A stretch of DNA of 64,000 nt from NCBI RefSeq assembly GCF_001659605.2, contig NC_035172.2, forward strand, positions 21,621,973 through 21,685,972, written 5' to 3'. The position numbers and the translations under genes are program-made. A model generated the notes under the pieces. The model worked only from the letters and a program-made list of their open reading frames with translations, searched no databases and had not been told where the DNA came from. This document shows positions 32,323 to 45,605 of this stretch, one piece after another (the first letter of the stretch is position 1; each line of letters starts with the position of its first letter). Source of the DNA: Manihot esculenta. Its lineage: Eukaryota > Streptophyta > Magnoliopsida > Malpighiales > Euphorbiaceae.

Positions 32323-34493
32323 TGTAAGACCCGGCTAGAGTCTGACATCGGAATTCCTGTCGTCCGGTGGAATCCAGGATGTCGGGATTATCTAGAAGGG
32401 TAAGATTTATGGTTTTCTAAAGTAATATAGTATGTTTTAATGTTTTAATGTTGAAAAGAAATGTGTTTTTGAAAGAAAGGAACCAAGGCAGAAAAGCCAG
32501 GTTCGGCCGCCGAAGGTGACATTCGGCCGCTGAACGTGCATGGCTTTTGGTTTCACGTGTGGCCGCCGAAGGTGGTCTGGCCAGCCACCTATAAAAGGCC
32601 CTCAGTCGGTTGAAAGGATAACTATTGTCGTTTTCTTTCACTTTCTGAGGTGAGACCTTGTCCTTCTTCAGTTTTCTTCATGTTTTCATTCCCTCATGCA
32701 AAGATTTGATTGATTTTTATGGTATTTTGAAGGTTTTGAGCTAAACACTTGAGATTTTGAAGTTTGGAGAATTTGAAGGAGAGTTGCTTCAAAACTCCAC
32801 GTTGGGATCGTTCATCTTCTTGGTTTCAAGAGGTAAGTGAAGATCTTGAGCTTGCTTTCATGATTTATGGAAGATTTTTGAGGTTTTGGGGGAGAGTTGC
32901 ATGAATAGGGTAAAAAGAGAGGTTTTGATGATTTTGTGAGCACAGCTTGTATATGCGTTATATGTGTTGTGTTGTTGGGGTTTTTAGATAGTTTCTGACC
33001 CCTTTGAGTATATACTTGGGTGTATGCAAGTGGAGGAATTTAGGTGGTTCAGATTGGGAGAGGTTTGTGTTTTTTGGCGAGAGGCAGAGCAAGTTTCTGC
33101 CTTGCTGATGAACCCAGCTTCGGCCGCCGAAGAATGGTTCGGCCGCCGAATGTGCTGAGGAGGTGGCTTCAGCTGCCCAAGCTTGCCCCTGAGCTTGTGG
33201 ACTTTCGGCTCTGGAGGGGAGTTTCGGCCGCCGAAGGTGCCACCGAAGGTTAGAGACTTTCATCTCTGGAGTGCCTTTCAGCCCCCGAAACTTGCCCCCG
33301 AAAGGGTTCGGCTGCCGAAAGTTGAGATTCGGCCGCCGAAGGTGCATGAGTTTCGGCTCTGGAGAGGACTTTCGGCCGCCAAACCTGCCGCCGAAAGTGT
33401 CCTGTCCAGCCTTCCTTTGCATGCTTTGCATGAATGTTTGAGTGTGTTTAAAGGGATTCTTGGGGAGTTTAATAGAATTGTTCATCAGCTAGTTTGGTCC
33501 CTTATTTGCGTTTATCTGTGCCTACACAGACCAAAGGAACCAGAGAGAGCAGCAGTGAGTACTGCTCCAGCGGTTACAGAACATGCAGAGTCAGTCCAGA
33601 TAGCCAGAGGTGAGTGGAATTAAACTTAATTCTTTTCATTGAGCAATGGAATGTTTTTAGCATATTTCATGCATCATGGTTATGCAGTAGGTTGATTGCA
33701 TTAGAATCCATGAATATGTTGCATTGCATCGTGATTTGTTGATGTGGGTGAATGCTGAATGATCCAATAGTCACTGAGATAAGTCCAGGAGCCTTTGACT
33801 ACGCCTTGGCAGGTATAGAAGTCCAGGAGCCTTTGACTACGCCCTGGCAGGTATAGTAAAGTCCAGGAGCCTTTGACTACGCCCTGGCAATGGTAAGTAC
33901 ATGTGTTATATACACATATACATATATGAGACAGGAAATCCAGGTGCCTTTGACTACGCCCTGGTATGAGATACTGGGACTATTTGGTGACAGGTTTATC
34001 CTTGATGTGGATTGTCTGTGATATGATGCATTCCATAAGATCATGTTTTAATGACTTGTTTTACTGTTCTACTAAATCTCATACATGATCATACATTTTC
34101 TGTGAAAATAAAAACTTTTTTCTGTACCAAGGCTTAACCTGTGCATGCACTATCTCTGTACTCTGTACTCTGTACTCTGTACTCTGTACTTTGTACCCCT
34201 GACTAGAGCTTGCTCTAGATGGGTTAACTCATACCTGTTAAGCCTAGTTTTTCACATACTCTGTAAAACAGTTATATAAACAGACCATGTGTACAAAAGA
34301 TTTACAACACAAATATAACTAAGTCAAGCACAATTCTAACTTTATACACAACTGTTACATCTCTTTAATATTACATGTCCACTATATTCTATTACACAGC
34401 TCTTCTCTTTTCCTGAACTCTGCTGGACTTCCCCTGTACCCTATCCACTGAACCTGCAAGACTGGGGTTAAGGGAGTGGGATGAGCTCTATAG
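32323..34493 (+). repeat. Gypsy-B 5' LTR, rearranged and lacking its 3' end
   Basis: From 32323 to about 34073 it is co-linear with the 3' LTR (39676 onward), including the GCCGCC cluster (32502-32570), TATAAAA (32590-32596) and the second GCC cluster. From about 34074 to 34493 the sequence is the reverse complement of the corresponding 3' LTR part. The final roughly 120 bases of the LTR, the terminal GTTACA and the primer-binding site are absent. The sequence jumps to GCTCATTGAGGTAAGACAAAG, which corresponds to Gypsy-A leader near 29338. Confidence 0.9.
34074..34493 (-). repeat. Inverted LTR segment inside the Gypsy-B 5' LTR
   Basis: The segment begins AATCTCATACATGATCATAC and ends GTGGGATGAGCTCTATAG. 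That is the reverse complement of the stretch from CTATAGAGCTCATCCCAC to GATCATGTATGAGATT in the 3' LTR (about 41433-41851). It includes the microsatellite read as CTCTGTA units. Flanking sequence on the left (TTTTACTGTTCTACT) is in normal orientation. Confidence 0.9.
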
Positions 34494-34668
34494 GCTCATT
34501 GAGGTAAGACAAAGTCAAGCACACTAGGAAATCATGTCCACTAGGATAGGATGTTGTGTCCTGTCTATTTGATGCTATGAAATGCCATGATATGCATATG
34601 TATTATTGAGATATATGAGTTAAATATATGCTGATTGCTATCTTATGTGCTGTGTGTTTTCAGTTAAA

Positions 34669-37600
34669 ATGCGAGGAACTCGTCGATCAGCTCGATTGAC
34701 TGGAGTCCCACCAGATAGTGAGAGAACAGCTGCTCGTCCTCCTGCATTGCCAAGGGCAAGGTCTCAGAGATCTAGCAGGGAAGGTACGTCAATAGACTCT
34801 AGAAGGTCTTTAGACGAGAGCAGAAGAGGAACAGCTAGAGGAGGGAGATCGGAGGAAGTGAGGGAGGCTATGGAGGTTGATCAGTCAGTAGATGAAAGCA
34901 TGGGTATGGGTAGATCTGAAGAAGGTATGGGAGAGTCTCAGGGAGGCGCTCAAGCCTTGGAGTTTGGTTATCCAGCCTTTCCTCATGACCCAGGGTATCC
35001 GATGGGAGGTATGTCGGAGTACTCGAGTTTTGTCCCATATCCTACTTACATGCCATATATGCCTTATCCTCATTATTACCCACCATATCCTATGTATCCA
35101 TCTTCCCCTACTCATCCAAGTGCAGCACACCCAGAGCTAAATGATCCAGTACCACCACCACCAGAACCAGTCGCCCCTGTTGTTGACAGACATCAACCTA
35201 GCTCATCTGGAGGTAAAGTGCAAATGACAGAGTACCTGAAATTGGATGCTCCTAAATACAACACGGGAGATGATCCATTTGGATACCTCAGATCAGTTAG
35301 GATGCTAACCAGTGAATTGGGAGCTGATGATAGTAGAGCCATTGAGATGGCGGGGTTCACACTGAAATGTAAGAAAGCTCGAGAATGGTTCAAGAACTAT
35401 ATGGAGCCCAGAATTGACAGCATGTCGTGGGGAGAGTTCGCCAATGAGTTTGCAGGGTGGGCTTTTCCTGATAGCTCTCGGGAGATGAAAGTAATAGAAT
35501 TTGAGCAGTTGAGATAGACAGACGAGATGAGTGTTGACGAATTTACAGATAAGTTCCTGGATTTGCTTCAGTATGTGGGTCAAGCCTATGATACTGATCA
35601 AAAGAAGGCAAGGAGATATACTATGAGATTGCATCCCAGGTATTCTTCCTTGATTCTTCCAGCAGAAAAGGAGATTTTTCACTCTATAGTGGATGCAGCC
35701 AGGAAAATGGAAGCAAGTGCAAATATTCAGAGACAGTCAAAGGCACAGGCTTCGGGGTCTAAGGCCCCCAGTTCAGGAACGTCAGGTAGCAAGAGATGGG
35801 ATAGAGCAAAAGGAACAAAGAGTAAGTTCTGGAGTAAAGTCAAGTCTGGTCTGGGAATAGGTAGTGGCTCATGCTTTGGCGCAAGCAGTCCAGTATGTAG
35901 GAGATGTGGGAAACCACACAGGGGAGCTTGTCAGTTGGGATCTTCAGCCTGCTTTCGATGTGGACAGGAAGGGCATTTTGCTCTGGATTGTCCTCAGGCG
36001 ACTTTTGTGGCACCATCCCAGCAGATGAGTTCAGGCAGTGTAGTACAGCCAGCAGCTCCAGCCGTGCCTCAGAGTAGTGGTAGAGGTAGAGGGAGAGGGG
36101 CAGCCTCTACTTCCGCAACAGGTTCCCGAGGTGGAAATCCGGTAGCCCCAGCATGGATTTTCACTGTGACACAGGAGGAGGCTAACACATCGAACACAGT
36201 GGTGTCAGGTAATCTCATCATGGGGTGTTCAGATGTGTATGCTTTGATGGACCCCGGTGCTTCTCATTCCTTTATTGCTTCGAGAGCCATAGAGAGATTG
36301 GGTTTGATCAATTCTGAGTTAGAGTATCCTCTCTGGGTCAGTGGACCCAAGTGTGACCCATCAGTGGCAGTGTCAGTCTGTCGTTTCAGTCCAGTGTTCA
36401 TAGAGGGTAGATGCCTTCCAGCTGACCTTGTGGTTCTAGACTTGACAGATTTTGATGTCATTCTAGGGATGGATTGGTTATCTGCACATGGTGCGACTTT
36501 GGACTGTAGAGCGAAGGTAGTTAGTCTCAGAGACCAGGATGGGTCAGAGTGTGTCTTCAGAGGAGACAGGAGAGGTACACCCAGAGGTTTGATTTCAGCC
36601 CTTCAGGCTCGTCGTTTGCTGAGGAGGGGTTGTCAGGAGTTTCTAGCTCATGTGAGGGAGCTAGATAGTCAGGTGAGGGAACCAGCCGCAGTACCAGTAG
36701 TTCGAGACTTTCTCGATGTGTTCCCAGACGAACTTCCAGGACTACCGCCTGGTAGGGAGCTCGAGTTTGAGATAGAATTGTTGCCTGATACCAGACCTAT
36801 CTCTATTCCTCCCTACAGGATGGCGCCAGCAGAGTTAAAGGAGTTGAAAGACCAGTTGCAGGATTTGGTAGATAAGGGTTTCATCCGCCCTAGTACCTCA
36901 CCTTGGGGTGCTCCAGTGCTCTTTGTCAAAAAGAAGGATGGATCCCTCAGACTTTGTATCGACTACAGACAGTTGAACAAGGTCACTACCAAAAATAGGT
37001 ATCCTTTACCGAGGATTGATGATCTATTCGACTAGCTAGCTGGAACGGGTTGTTTCTCTAAAATAGATCTGAGATTCGGGTATCATCAGTTGAGAGTCAG
37101 AGAGGCAGATGTGCCAAAGATAGCTTTCAGGACCAAATATGGGCATTATGAGTTCTTAGTGATGCCGTTTGGGTTGACTAACGCCCCTTCAGTATTCATG
37201 GATCTCATGAACAGAATTTTCAGCGAGTTTCTGGATCACTTTGTCATTGTTTTCATTGACGATATCTTAGTGTATTCCAGAGATGCAGAGGAGCATGCCT
37301 AGCATCTGAGGATAGTTCTGCAGACACTGAGAGAGCATGGTTTGTATGCCAAGTTCTCTAAGTATGAGTTTTGGTTGAGGAGCATTTCCTTCTTGGGACA
37401 CGTGGTATCAGCAGAAGGGATTGAGGTAGACCCCAAGAAGATAGAGGCTGTCGCTAACTGGCCCAGACCCACTACAGTGACTGAGATTAAAAGCTTTTTG
37501 GGACTGGCAGGTTACTGCAGGAGGTTCGTTCAGGACTTCTCAAAGATAGCGGCTCCTATGACCAAACTGACTCAGAAGAACCAGAAGTTCGTCTAGTCGG

Positions 37601-39594
37601 ACCAGTGTGAAAAGAGCTTTGAGGAGCTCAAGAGGAGATTGACATCAGCACCAGTGCTAGCTCTGCCTGTTAGTAACGAGGATTTCACAGTGTTCTGTGA
37701 CGCGTCTCGAGTGGGATTGGGTTGTGTTTTGATGCAGAGTGATAGGGTGATTGCTTATGCTTCTAGACAGTTGAAGAAGCACGAGTTGAATTACCCCACC
37801 CATGACCTAGAGATGGCAGCAGTTATCTTTGCACTCAAGATGTGGAGGCATTACCTCTACGGGGTGAAATGCGAGATCTTCACCGATCATAAGAGTTTAC
37901 AATACATCCTGAGTCAGAGAGAGCTGAATTTGAGGCAGAGAAGATGGGTAGAATTGCTCAGTGATTATGATTGTAAGATCCAGTATCATCTGGGTAAGGT
38001 GAATGTTGTGGCAGACGCCCTAAGCCGGAAGTCACTAGGCAGTTTATCCCATATAGCAGCACAGCGGAGACCAATAGTGATGGCGCTTTATAAGCTCATT
38101 GAAGAAGGGTTGCAGCTAGAGGTATCTGGTACAGGTGCGTTGATAGCACAGATGAGAGTGACACCTGTGTTTCTGGAGCAGATAGCTCAGAAACAACACG
38201 AGGACCCAGAGTTGATGAAGATTGCCAGGACTGTTCAGTCAGGCAATAGTGTAGAGTTCAGATTTGACAGTAAAGGGATCCTTCGCTATGGGAGTCGACT
38301 TTATGTACCAGATAGTAGCAGTCTGAAGGAAGACATTATGAGGGAAGCTCATAATGCACGGTATAGTGTTCACCCAGGAGTCACCAAGATGTATCAAGCT
38401 CTGAAGAGGGTTTATTGGTGGCCAGCCATGAAGAAAGAAGTGGCGCAGTTCGTGACAGCCTGTGAGGTTTGTCAGAGGGTGAAACTGGAACATCAGAAGC
38501 CGGCTGGAATGCTTAACCCACTGCCGATTCTAGAGTGGAAATGGGAGAATATAGCTATGGATTTTGTAGTGGGCTTACCGGCAGCGTCCAACAGGATAGA
38601 CTCTATATGGGTGATTGTGGACAGACTCACGAAATATTCTCATTTCATTCCAGTTAGGAGTAACTATTCTGTGGATAAGTTGGCACAAGTTTATCTGGAT
38701 GAGATTGTGAGATTACATGGAGTTCCAGTGTCTATAGTTTCAGACAGAGGACCTCAGTTCACCTCCAGATTTTGGCGAAGTCTGCAGAGTGCGATGGGCA
38801 CGAGGTTGGATTTTAGCACTGCTTTTCATCCGCAGACTGATGGACAGTCAGAGAGGACCATCCAGACCATTGAGGATATGCTCAGAATGTGTGTGTTAGA
38901 TTTTGGCGGTTCTTGGAGGCAGCATCTACCTCTGGTGGAGTTTGCCTACAATAACAGCCATCATGCTAGCATAGGGATGGCTCCTTATGAAGCATTATAT
39001 GGAAGGAAGTGTAGATCACCTGTTTGCTGGGAAGAGGTAGGAGAGAAAGCTCTTGCAGGGCCAGAGTTAGTAGAGATAACCAGTAGAACAGTGCCTAGGA
39101 TCAGAGAGAGGATTAGAACAGCTCAGAATCGACAGAAAAGCTATACAGACGTGCGCAGAAAGCATATAGAGTTTCAGGAGGGTAGTATGGTATTGCTAAA
39201 GGTGTCTCCAATGAAAGGAGTGGTTCGTTTTGGGAAGAAAGGTAAGTTAGCTCCACGGTACATTGGACCCTTTGAGATTTTGCAAAGGATCGGAAATGTG
39301 TCGTATAAGCTGGATTTACCTACTTCTATGGAGAGAATTTACCCGGTATTTCATGTTTCTATGCTACGGCAGTTCGTGTCAGATCCGAATCAGGTTCTGA
39401 GTGAGCCTGATGTGGAGATTCTTGGAGATCTCACCTATATAGAGTAGCCAGTGCGGATTCTGGACACACAGATCAGACGGCTAAAAAACAAAGAGATTCC
39501 GATGGTGAAAGTTCTGTGGAACCACCATAATCTTGAGGAGTGCACCTGGGAGACGTGGGAGTCTATGCTCCAGCAGTATCCATATCTGTTTTGA
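34669..39594 (+). pseudogene. Gypsy-B gag-pol polyprotein with five TAG stops
   Basis: ATG at 34669 after GTTTTCAG gives MRGTRRSARLTG. Capsid, zinc knuckle [14 protein letters not shown] (about 35950-35991), protease [12 protein letters not shown] and VILGMDWL, reverse transcriptase [10 protein letters not shown] and RNase H ([43 protein letters not shown]) follow. Integrase has HHCC finger H...H (HNARYSVHPG), CEVCQRVK and DDE residues in AMDFVVGLP, SDRGPQFTSRFW and QSERTIQTIEDML. The C-terminal chromodomain-like tail is PVRILDTQIRRLKNKEIPMV ending WESMLQQYPYLF. Stops TAG lie at 35515, 37033, 37300, 37594 and 39445; the frame is otherwise intact from start to TGA at 39592. Confidence 0.95.
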
Positions 39595-39675
39595 GGTTAG
39601 TTTTCCTCCTTTTATGTGTTTATTTGTTTGTTTTCAGGAACATTCGAAGATGAATGTTCTTAAGGGGGGGGAGAA

Positions 39676-41953
39676 TGTAATACCCGGCTAGAGTCTGACA
39701 TCGGAATTCCTGTCGTCCGGTGGAATCCAGGATGTCGGGATTATCTAGAAGGGTAAGATTTATGGTTTTCTAAAGTAATATAGTATGTTTTAATGTTTTA
39801 ATGTTGAAAAGAAATGTGTTTTTGAAAGAAAGGAACCAAGGCAGAAAAGCCAGGTTCGGCCGCCGAACGTGACATTCGGCCGCCGAACGTGCATGGCTTT
39901 CGGTTTCACGTGTGGCCGCCGAAGGTGGTCTGGCCAGCCACCTATAAAAGTCCCTCAGTCGGTTGAAAGGATAACTATTGCCATTTTCTTTCACTTTCTG
40001 AGGTGAGACCCTGTCCTTCTTCAGTTTTCTTCATGTTTTCATTCCCTCATGCAAAGATTTGATTGATTTTTATGGTATTTTGAAGGTTTTGAGCTAAACA
40101 CTTGAGATTTTGAAGTTTGGAGAATTTGAAGGAGAGTTGCTTCAAAACTCCACGTTGGGATCGTTCATCTTCTTGGTTTCAAGAGGTAAGTGAAGATCCT
40201 AAGCTTGTTTTCATGATTTATGGAAGATTTTTGAGGTTTTGGGGGAGAGTTGCATGAATAGGGTAAAAAGAGAGGTTTTGATGATTTTGTGAGCACAGCT
40301 TGTATATGCGTTATATGTGTTGTGTTGTTGGGGTTTTTAGATAGTTTCTGACCCCTTTGAGCATATACTTGGGTGTATGCAAGTGGAGGAATTTAGGTGG
40401 TTGAGATTGGGAGAGGTTTGTGTTTTTTGGCGAGAGGCAGAGCAAGTTTCTGCCTTGCTGATGAACCCAGCTTCGGCCGCCGAAGAATGGTTTGGCCGCC
40501 GAATGTGCTGAGGAGGTGGCTTCGGCTGCCCAAGCTTGCCCCCGAGCTTGTGGACTTTCGGCTCTGGAGGGGAGTTTCGGCCGCCGAAGGTACCGCCGAA
40601 GGTTAGAGACTTTCATCTCTGGAGTGCCTTTCAGCCCCCGAAACTTGCCCCCGAAAGGGTTCGGCTGCCGAAAGTTGAGATTCGGCCACCGAAGGTGCAT
40701 GAGTTTCGGCTCTGGAGAGGACTTTGGGCCGCCGAACCTGCCGCCGAAGGTGTCCTGTCCAGCCTTCCTTTGCATGCTTTGCATGAATGTTTGAGTGAGT
40801 TTAAAGGGATTCTTGGGGAGTTTAATAGAATTGTTCATCAGCTAGTTTGGTCCCTCATTTGCGTTTATCTATGCCTACACAGACCAGAGGAACCAGAGAG
40901 AGCATCAGTGAGTACTGCTCCAGCGGTTACAGAACCTGCAGAGTCAGTCCAGATAGCCAGAGGTGAGTGGAACTAAACTTAATTCTTTTCATTGAGCAAT
41001 GGAATGTTTTTAGCATATTTCATGCATCATGGTTATGCAATAGGTTGATTGCATTAGAATCCATGAATATGTTGCATTGCATCGTGATTTGTTGATGTGG
41101 GTGAATGCTGAATGATCCAATAGTCACTGAGATAAGTCCAGGAGCCTTTGACTACGCCCTAGCAGGTATAGAAGTCCAGGAGCCTTTGACTATGCCCTGG
41201 CAGGTATAGTAAAGTCCAGGAGCCTTTGACTACGCCCTGGCAATGGTAAGTACAGGTGTTATATACACATATACATATATGAGACAGGAAATCCAGGTGC
41301 CTTTGACTACGTCCTGGTATGAGATACTGGGACTATTTGGTGACAGGTTTATCCTTGATGTGGATTGTCTGTGATATTTTGCATTCCATAAGATCATGTT
41401 TTAATGACTTGTTTTACTGTTCTACTCACTGGGCTATAGAGCTCATCCCACTCCTTTAACCCCAATCTTGCAGGTTCAGTGGACAGGATACAGGGGAAGT
41501 CCAGCAGAGTTCAGGAAAAGAGAAGAGTTGTGTAATAGAATATAGTGGACATGTAATATTAAAGAGATGTAACAGTTGTGTATAAAGTTAGAATTGTGCT
41601 TGACTTAGTTATATTTGTGTTGTAAATCTTTTGTACACATGGTCTGTTTATATAACTGTTTTACAGAGTATGTGAAAAACCACGCTTAACAGGTATGAGT
41701 TAACCCATCTAGAGCAAGCTCTAGTCAAGAGTACAGAGTACAGAGTACAGAGTACAGAGTACAGAGTACAGAGATAGTGCATGCACATGTTAAGTCTTGG
41801 TACAGAAAAGAGTTTTTATTTTCACAGAAAATGTATGATCATGTATGAGATTTACAGGTACACAGAAAGTATAGCAGGCTTGCTACGGGTTCTGGCGGCC
41901 TTAAGCCGATCTGAATCCTAGCGCCGGTGACGGTCCATTTTGGGGTCGTTACA
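39676..41953 (+). repeat. Gypsy-B 3' LTR
   Basis: 2278 bp, TGTAATACCCGGCT to GTCGTTACA, preceded by the purine tract AAGGGGGGGGAGAA. It contains the GCCGCC trio, TATAAAA at 39943-39949, the second GCC cluster (about 40470-40750), CCAGG...CCTGG units with TTTGACTACGC middles, and about five tandem TACAGAG units near 41730-41770. It serves as the intact reference for the damaged 5' LTR. Confidence 0.95.
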
Positions 41954-41958
41954 ATAGT

Positions 41959-42877
41959 GACTGAGATTAAAAGCTTTTTGGGACTGGCAGGTTACTATAG
42001 GAGGTTCGTTCAGGACTTCTCGAAGATAGCTGCTCCTATGACCAAACTGACTCAGAAGAACCAAAAATTTGTCTGGTCAGACCAGTGTGAAGAGAGCTTT
42101 GAGGAGCTCAAGAGGAGATTGACATCAGCACCAGTGTTAGCTCTGCCTGTTAGTAACGAGGATTTCACAGTGTTCTGTGATGCATCTCAAGTGGGATTGG
42201 GCTGTGTTTTAATGCAGAGTGATAGGGTAATTGCTTATGCTTCTAGACAGTTGAAGAAGCACAAGTTGAATTACCCCACCCATGACCTAGAGATGGCAGC
42301 AGTTATCTTTGCACTCAAGATGTGGAGGCATTACCTCTACGGGGTTAAATGCGAGATCTTCACTGATCACAAGAGTTTACAGTACATCTTGAGCCAGAGA
42401 GAGCTGAATTTGAGGCAGAGAAGATGGGTAGAATTGCTCAGTGATTATGATTGTAAGATCCAGTATCATCCGGATAAGGCGAATGTTGTGGCAGACGTCC
42501 TAAGCCGGAAGTCACTAGGCAGTTTATCCCATATAGCAGCAGAGCGGAGACCAGTAGTAATGGAGCTTTATAAGCTCATTGAAGAAGGGTTATAGCTAGA
42601 TTTGTCTGGTACGGGTGCATTGATAGCACAGATGAGAGTGACACTAGTGTTTCTAGAGCAGATAGCTCAAAAACAGCATGAGGACCCTGAATTAATGAAA
42701 ATTGCCAGGACTGTTCAGTCAGGCAACAGTGCAGAGTTCAGATTTGATAGCAAAGGGATCCTTCGCTATGGGAGTCGACTTTGTGTACCAGCTAGTAGCA
42801 GTCTGAAGGAAGACATTATGAGGGAAGCTCATAATGCGAGGTATAGTGTTCACCCAGGAGCCACCAAGATGTATCAG
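41959..42877 (+). pseudogene. Gypsy-A reverse transcriptase end, RNase H and integrase zinc finger start
   Basis: Continues exactly in frame from 32322. It encodes [20 protein letters not shown], RNase H ([60 protein letters not shown]) and the linker, a TAG at 42593, then the start of the integrase HHCC finger (EAHNARYSVHPGATKMYQ). Gypsy-C follows at 42878, between the two His and two Cys ligands. Confidence 0.93.
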
Positions 42878-44383
42878 TGATAGGCGGTTGTCGAAGCCGT
42901 CAAAAATAAACCTATTAAACAATCAACAATAAACTTGTAGATAGTGGCAATAGGGTCGAACCACAGGGAATTGACACCAATGATTTTCCTAATAATGACT
43001 AGGTCAAGTAAATAACAAGTAATTAAAAGAGGGGGGTTTGATTTGATGAGTTAAAACTAAATAGCAAAAGAAAGCAATAATGTAAAGATGAGTAAATCAA
43101 TAAGAGAGAAGCTTCTAGTTGAAGTATGGATCTATTCCAGATTGTTTAGAATTGATCATTGATTCTTTAACTCTCCTATTTATTCCAATAAATTAGTTTT
43201 GGATGTGGAAGACGCTTCTCACAATCCAAATTCCTCCTTAGTTCTAGTTTGATTAGGAAACGTTCGCTAATCAAACACTAATCAACAAGTTGCCAAGGAA
43301 CGTCCTTGGGGCATTGTAGCATCGAACAACTGTTGACTGCATTAAGACTTAGAGAAACCCAATTCTATCCTTGCCAACCGCGTGGTCAAGTTTAGATTAT
43401 GCAATTTGATTAAATGTGTATTTGAACAACCTAAGCAATTACGGACCTAAATCATTCAAACAATATTACTTAAGCAATTTAAAAGCAATGGGCCCTTATT
43501 GATTCTAAAAGCAAAGTAATATTTATGGAAAGCTCAAATTGCATAAATATTGAAATTAAATAGAAGTTTAACAATGGAGATTTAAATCTCCCAATTCATC
43601 ACAAAATCTGAAATTCACCCACTTCAACTAGAAAAGAAGGAGTTTAGCCACTCATGGTGGACTAAATACACAAAAAGATGAAAAGAAAAGAAAAAGGAAG
43701 ATGCTGGAGAGTTTCTGGCGAGTTGAGTTGCTGATCAGAAGATGCCTTTGCTGGTTTGGAGGTTGCCCTTTTATAGTTGAAGAGTTCCATCCTTCTAGGG
43801 TTTTGAAACCCCTTTTTAATTTGGCTTGTGACTCCTCTTTTGATGTTGAATTTAATTGCAACTGGAATTCCTTAGGTGAGAAACTCTTTCGTGGCTCTTG
43901 GAATTGTTTTGGTAGTGATTGAGTTGGATTTGGACTTCTGAAAACTTGAAATTCGGTTTCCTGAACAATTTCCCGCTCTGCTGTATTTTCTGCTGTCGAA
44001 GTGATTTGCCCTGCGATTTGACCAGTTTCTTCAAGTGATTGGGCAAATCGCTGACCAGATCGCTTCTCTGTGAGTCAGTCCTCTATGTCTCTGCGAGTGA
44101 TTTGGCCAGTGATCCTCGCGTTTCTTGGGCAAATCACTTGCCATATCACTACTGCCTGTTGCCTTCAGGTTTCTGCTTCAGCCTGATTTGGGCAAGCAGT
44201 GGGCAAATCACTGGGCAAATCACTGACCCGATCACTTTTCTGTCAACTTTCTGCACTTTTTCTCCAATTCTCCAATTTCTTCCTTTTCTGTAAAAACAAG
44301 ATAAAAACCATAAATTAAGCTAAAAAATGTGTAAATAAGCAATAAAAAAGATAATAAAAATGTGGCTAATTTATGCTTGATCA
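42878..44383 (-). repeat. Gypsy-C 3' LTR (left copy)
   Basis: On the minus strand it starts TGATCAAGCATAAATTAGCC and ends AACCGCCTATCA. It contains several copies of AGTGATTTGCCCA and variants (plus-strand GGGCAAATCACT, for example at 44126-44141 and 44200-44223). The apparent ORFs at 43652-44293 recur unchanged in the other LTR at a 5200-base offset, which shows the sequence identity, not genes. Confidence 0.95.
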
Positions 44384-45605
44384 AATACCCCCACACCTAG
44401 CTTTTTGCTTGTCCTCAAGCAACAAATAACTTAGCCAATCAAGCCCCCTTTTTCCTTAGAACCTAAGCACCACTTAATCAGCCCCCCCTAGACTCCTAAT
44501 CTGAACTATCACAGTATAGAGTACATGCACTAAGGTCATCCTCTCCTTTCCTTGTTTCCTTTCACCTACCATGGTCAAGGGAAATGTTTTTGATTCAATC
44601 ATGCTTATTCTTTTATGTTAGGTTTAATGTAACCCCTAGGAGTGACTTGCCACCTTCTCTCTTTCTCCTTTTTATTTAATTTTTATTTTCAGCAGCACTT
44701 ATTCTTATCCTTGCCTGAAAAAGTCACTAACCTTTTTACGCGATTGTGTACATGGGTGATACACCCCCGGTTACTCAGTTAGTCACTTGTTCAAGTGGCT
44801 ACTAGCTCTGTTCATAGTCTAGACCATCGAAACGTATTTGCTTGAAAAAGTCACTGACCTTTTTACGCGATTGTGTACATGGGTGATACACCCCCGGTTA
44901 CTCAGTCAGTAACTTCTCCAAGTGGTTTTTAGGCACAGTTCATAGTTTTAGACCATTGGAACAGGTTTATGATTTGTGCTTTGTGCTGATTTTTTATGAT
45001 AGTTTGGGCAAATCAACTCATAGGGAGTTACACTAGCTTTGTGTTTGCATGCATTTGTATTTTTATTTCTCTTGACCTTAGCACATTTAAGGATTCAATT
45101 CAAGAGAAAAACTTCCTAAGTGAAGGTAACATACTGTGAATGATTCAATTTAGGCTTAAAGGGGTGGCAAATCAATGGGGTCATGAGATAAGGGTACTCT
45201 TTCAACCTTGTTATCTATGTTGAGTAGAGCAATTAGCTACAAAATTCTGTGTGTGTGTGCAAAAAGTGTGAAGAAAGAAAAAAAAAAAAATTTGGTGTGT
45301 GCAATAAGGGGTAAAAATAATGCAAAAAGAAACAAAAAGAAATAAAAAAAATGGAAAGATGGTGTGATCAGTGAATAAAGACTCTCTAGTACCCCCACAC
45401 CTATCCCACATATTGTCCTCAATGTGTGAATAAACATATAGAAAAATGAAGGAGAAAAGGGAAAGATATTTCCTGGCCTGGGGGTGATTTGACCAGTGAC
45501 TTGGGCAAGTACTGGGCAAATCACTGGGCAAATAGCTATCTGTCACGGTGCTGGGGCAGAAAATGGTGAACCAGCAGCTGCAACATGCTTTCCATGTGCT
45601 GCATC
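44384..45605 (-). other. Gypsy-C 3' untranslated interior with polypurine tract and a 127-bp duplication
   Basis: On the minus strand GCTAGGTGTGGGGGTATT abuts the LTR and is the polypurine tract. A block containing GAAAAAGTCACT, TTTTTACGCGATTGTGTACA and TGATACACCCCCGGTTACTC occurs twice at a 127-bp period (from 44717 and 44844). No reverse transcriptase, integrase or envelope-like coding is recognised, although autonomous Athila relatives have pol here. Confidence 0.75.

Larger units (their letters stand above)
32323..41953 (+). mobile_element. Gypsy-B, same family as Gypsy-A, nested in its reverse transcriptase
   Basis: Starts TGTAAGACCCGGCTAGAG, ends GGGTCGTTACA. TSD ATAGT is at 32318-32322 and 41954-41958. 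LTRs lie at 32323 to about 34493 (rearranged) and 39676-41953. The gag-pol frame 34669-39594 is uninterrupted except for five TAG codons. The end of the 5' LTR and the primer-binding site are missing and a 420-bp LTR segment is inverted, so this copy cannot prime its own reverse transcription. It inserted in the same orientation as Gypsy-A. Confidence 0.95.

Noticed and set aside
32958..33485. Minus-strand frame of 175 codons in the gypsy LTR (also at 40311-40838 and 51498-51998)
   Set aside because: It lies opposite the GCC-palindrome cluster, recurs only because the LTR is repeated, and is not consistent in frame between LTRs.
34074..34493. Separate minus-strand LTR inserted in Gypsy-B
   Set aside because: It has neither LTR end nor TSD and matches exactly the missing internal part of the same LTR, so an inversion explains it better.
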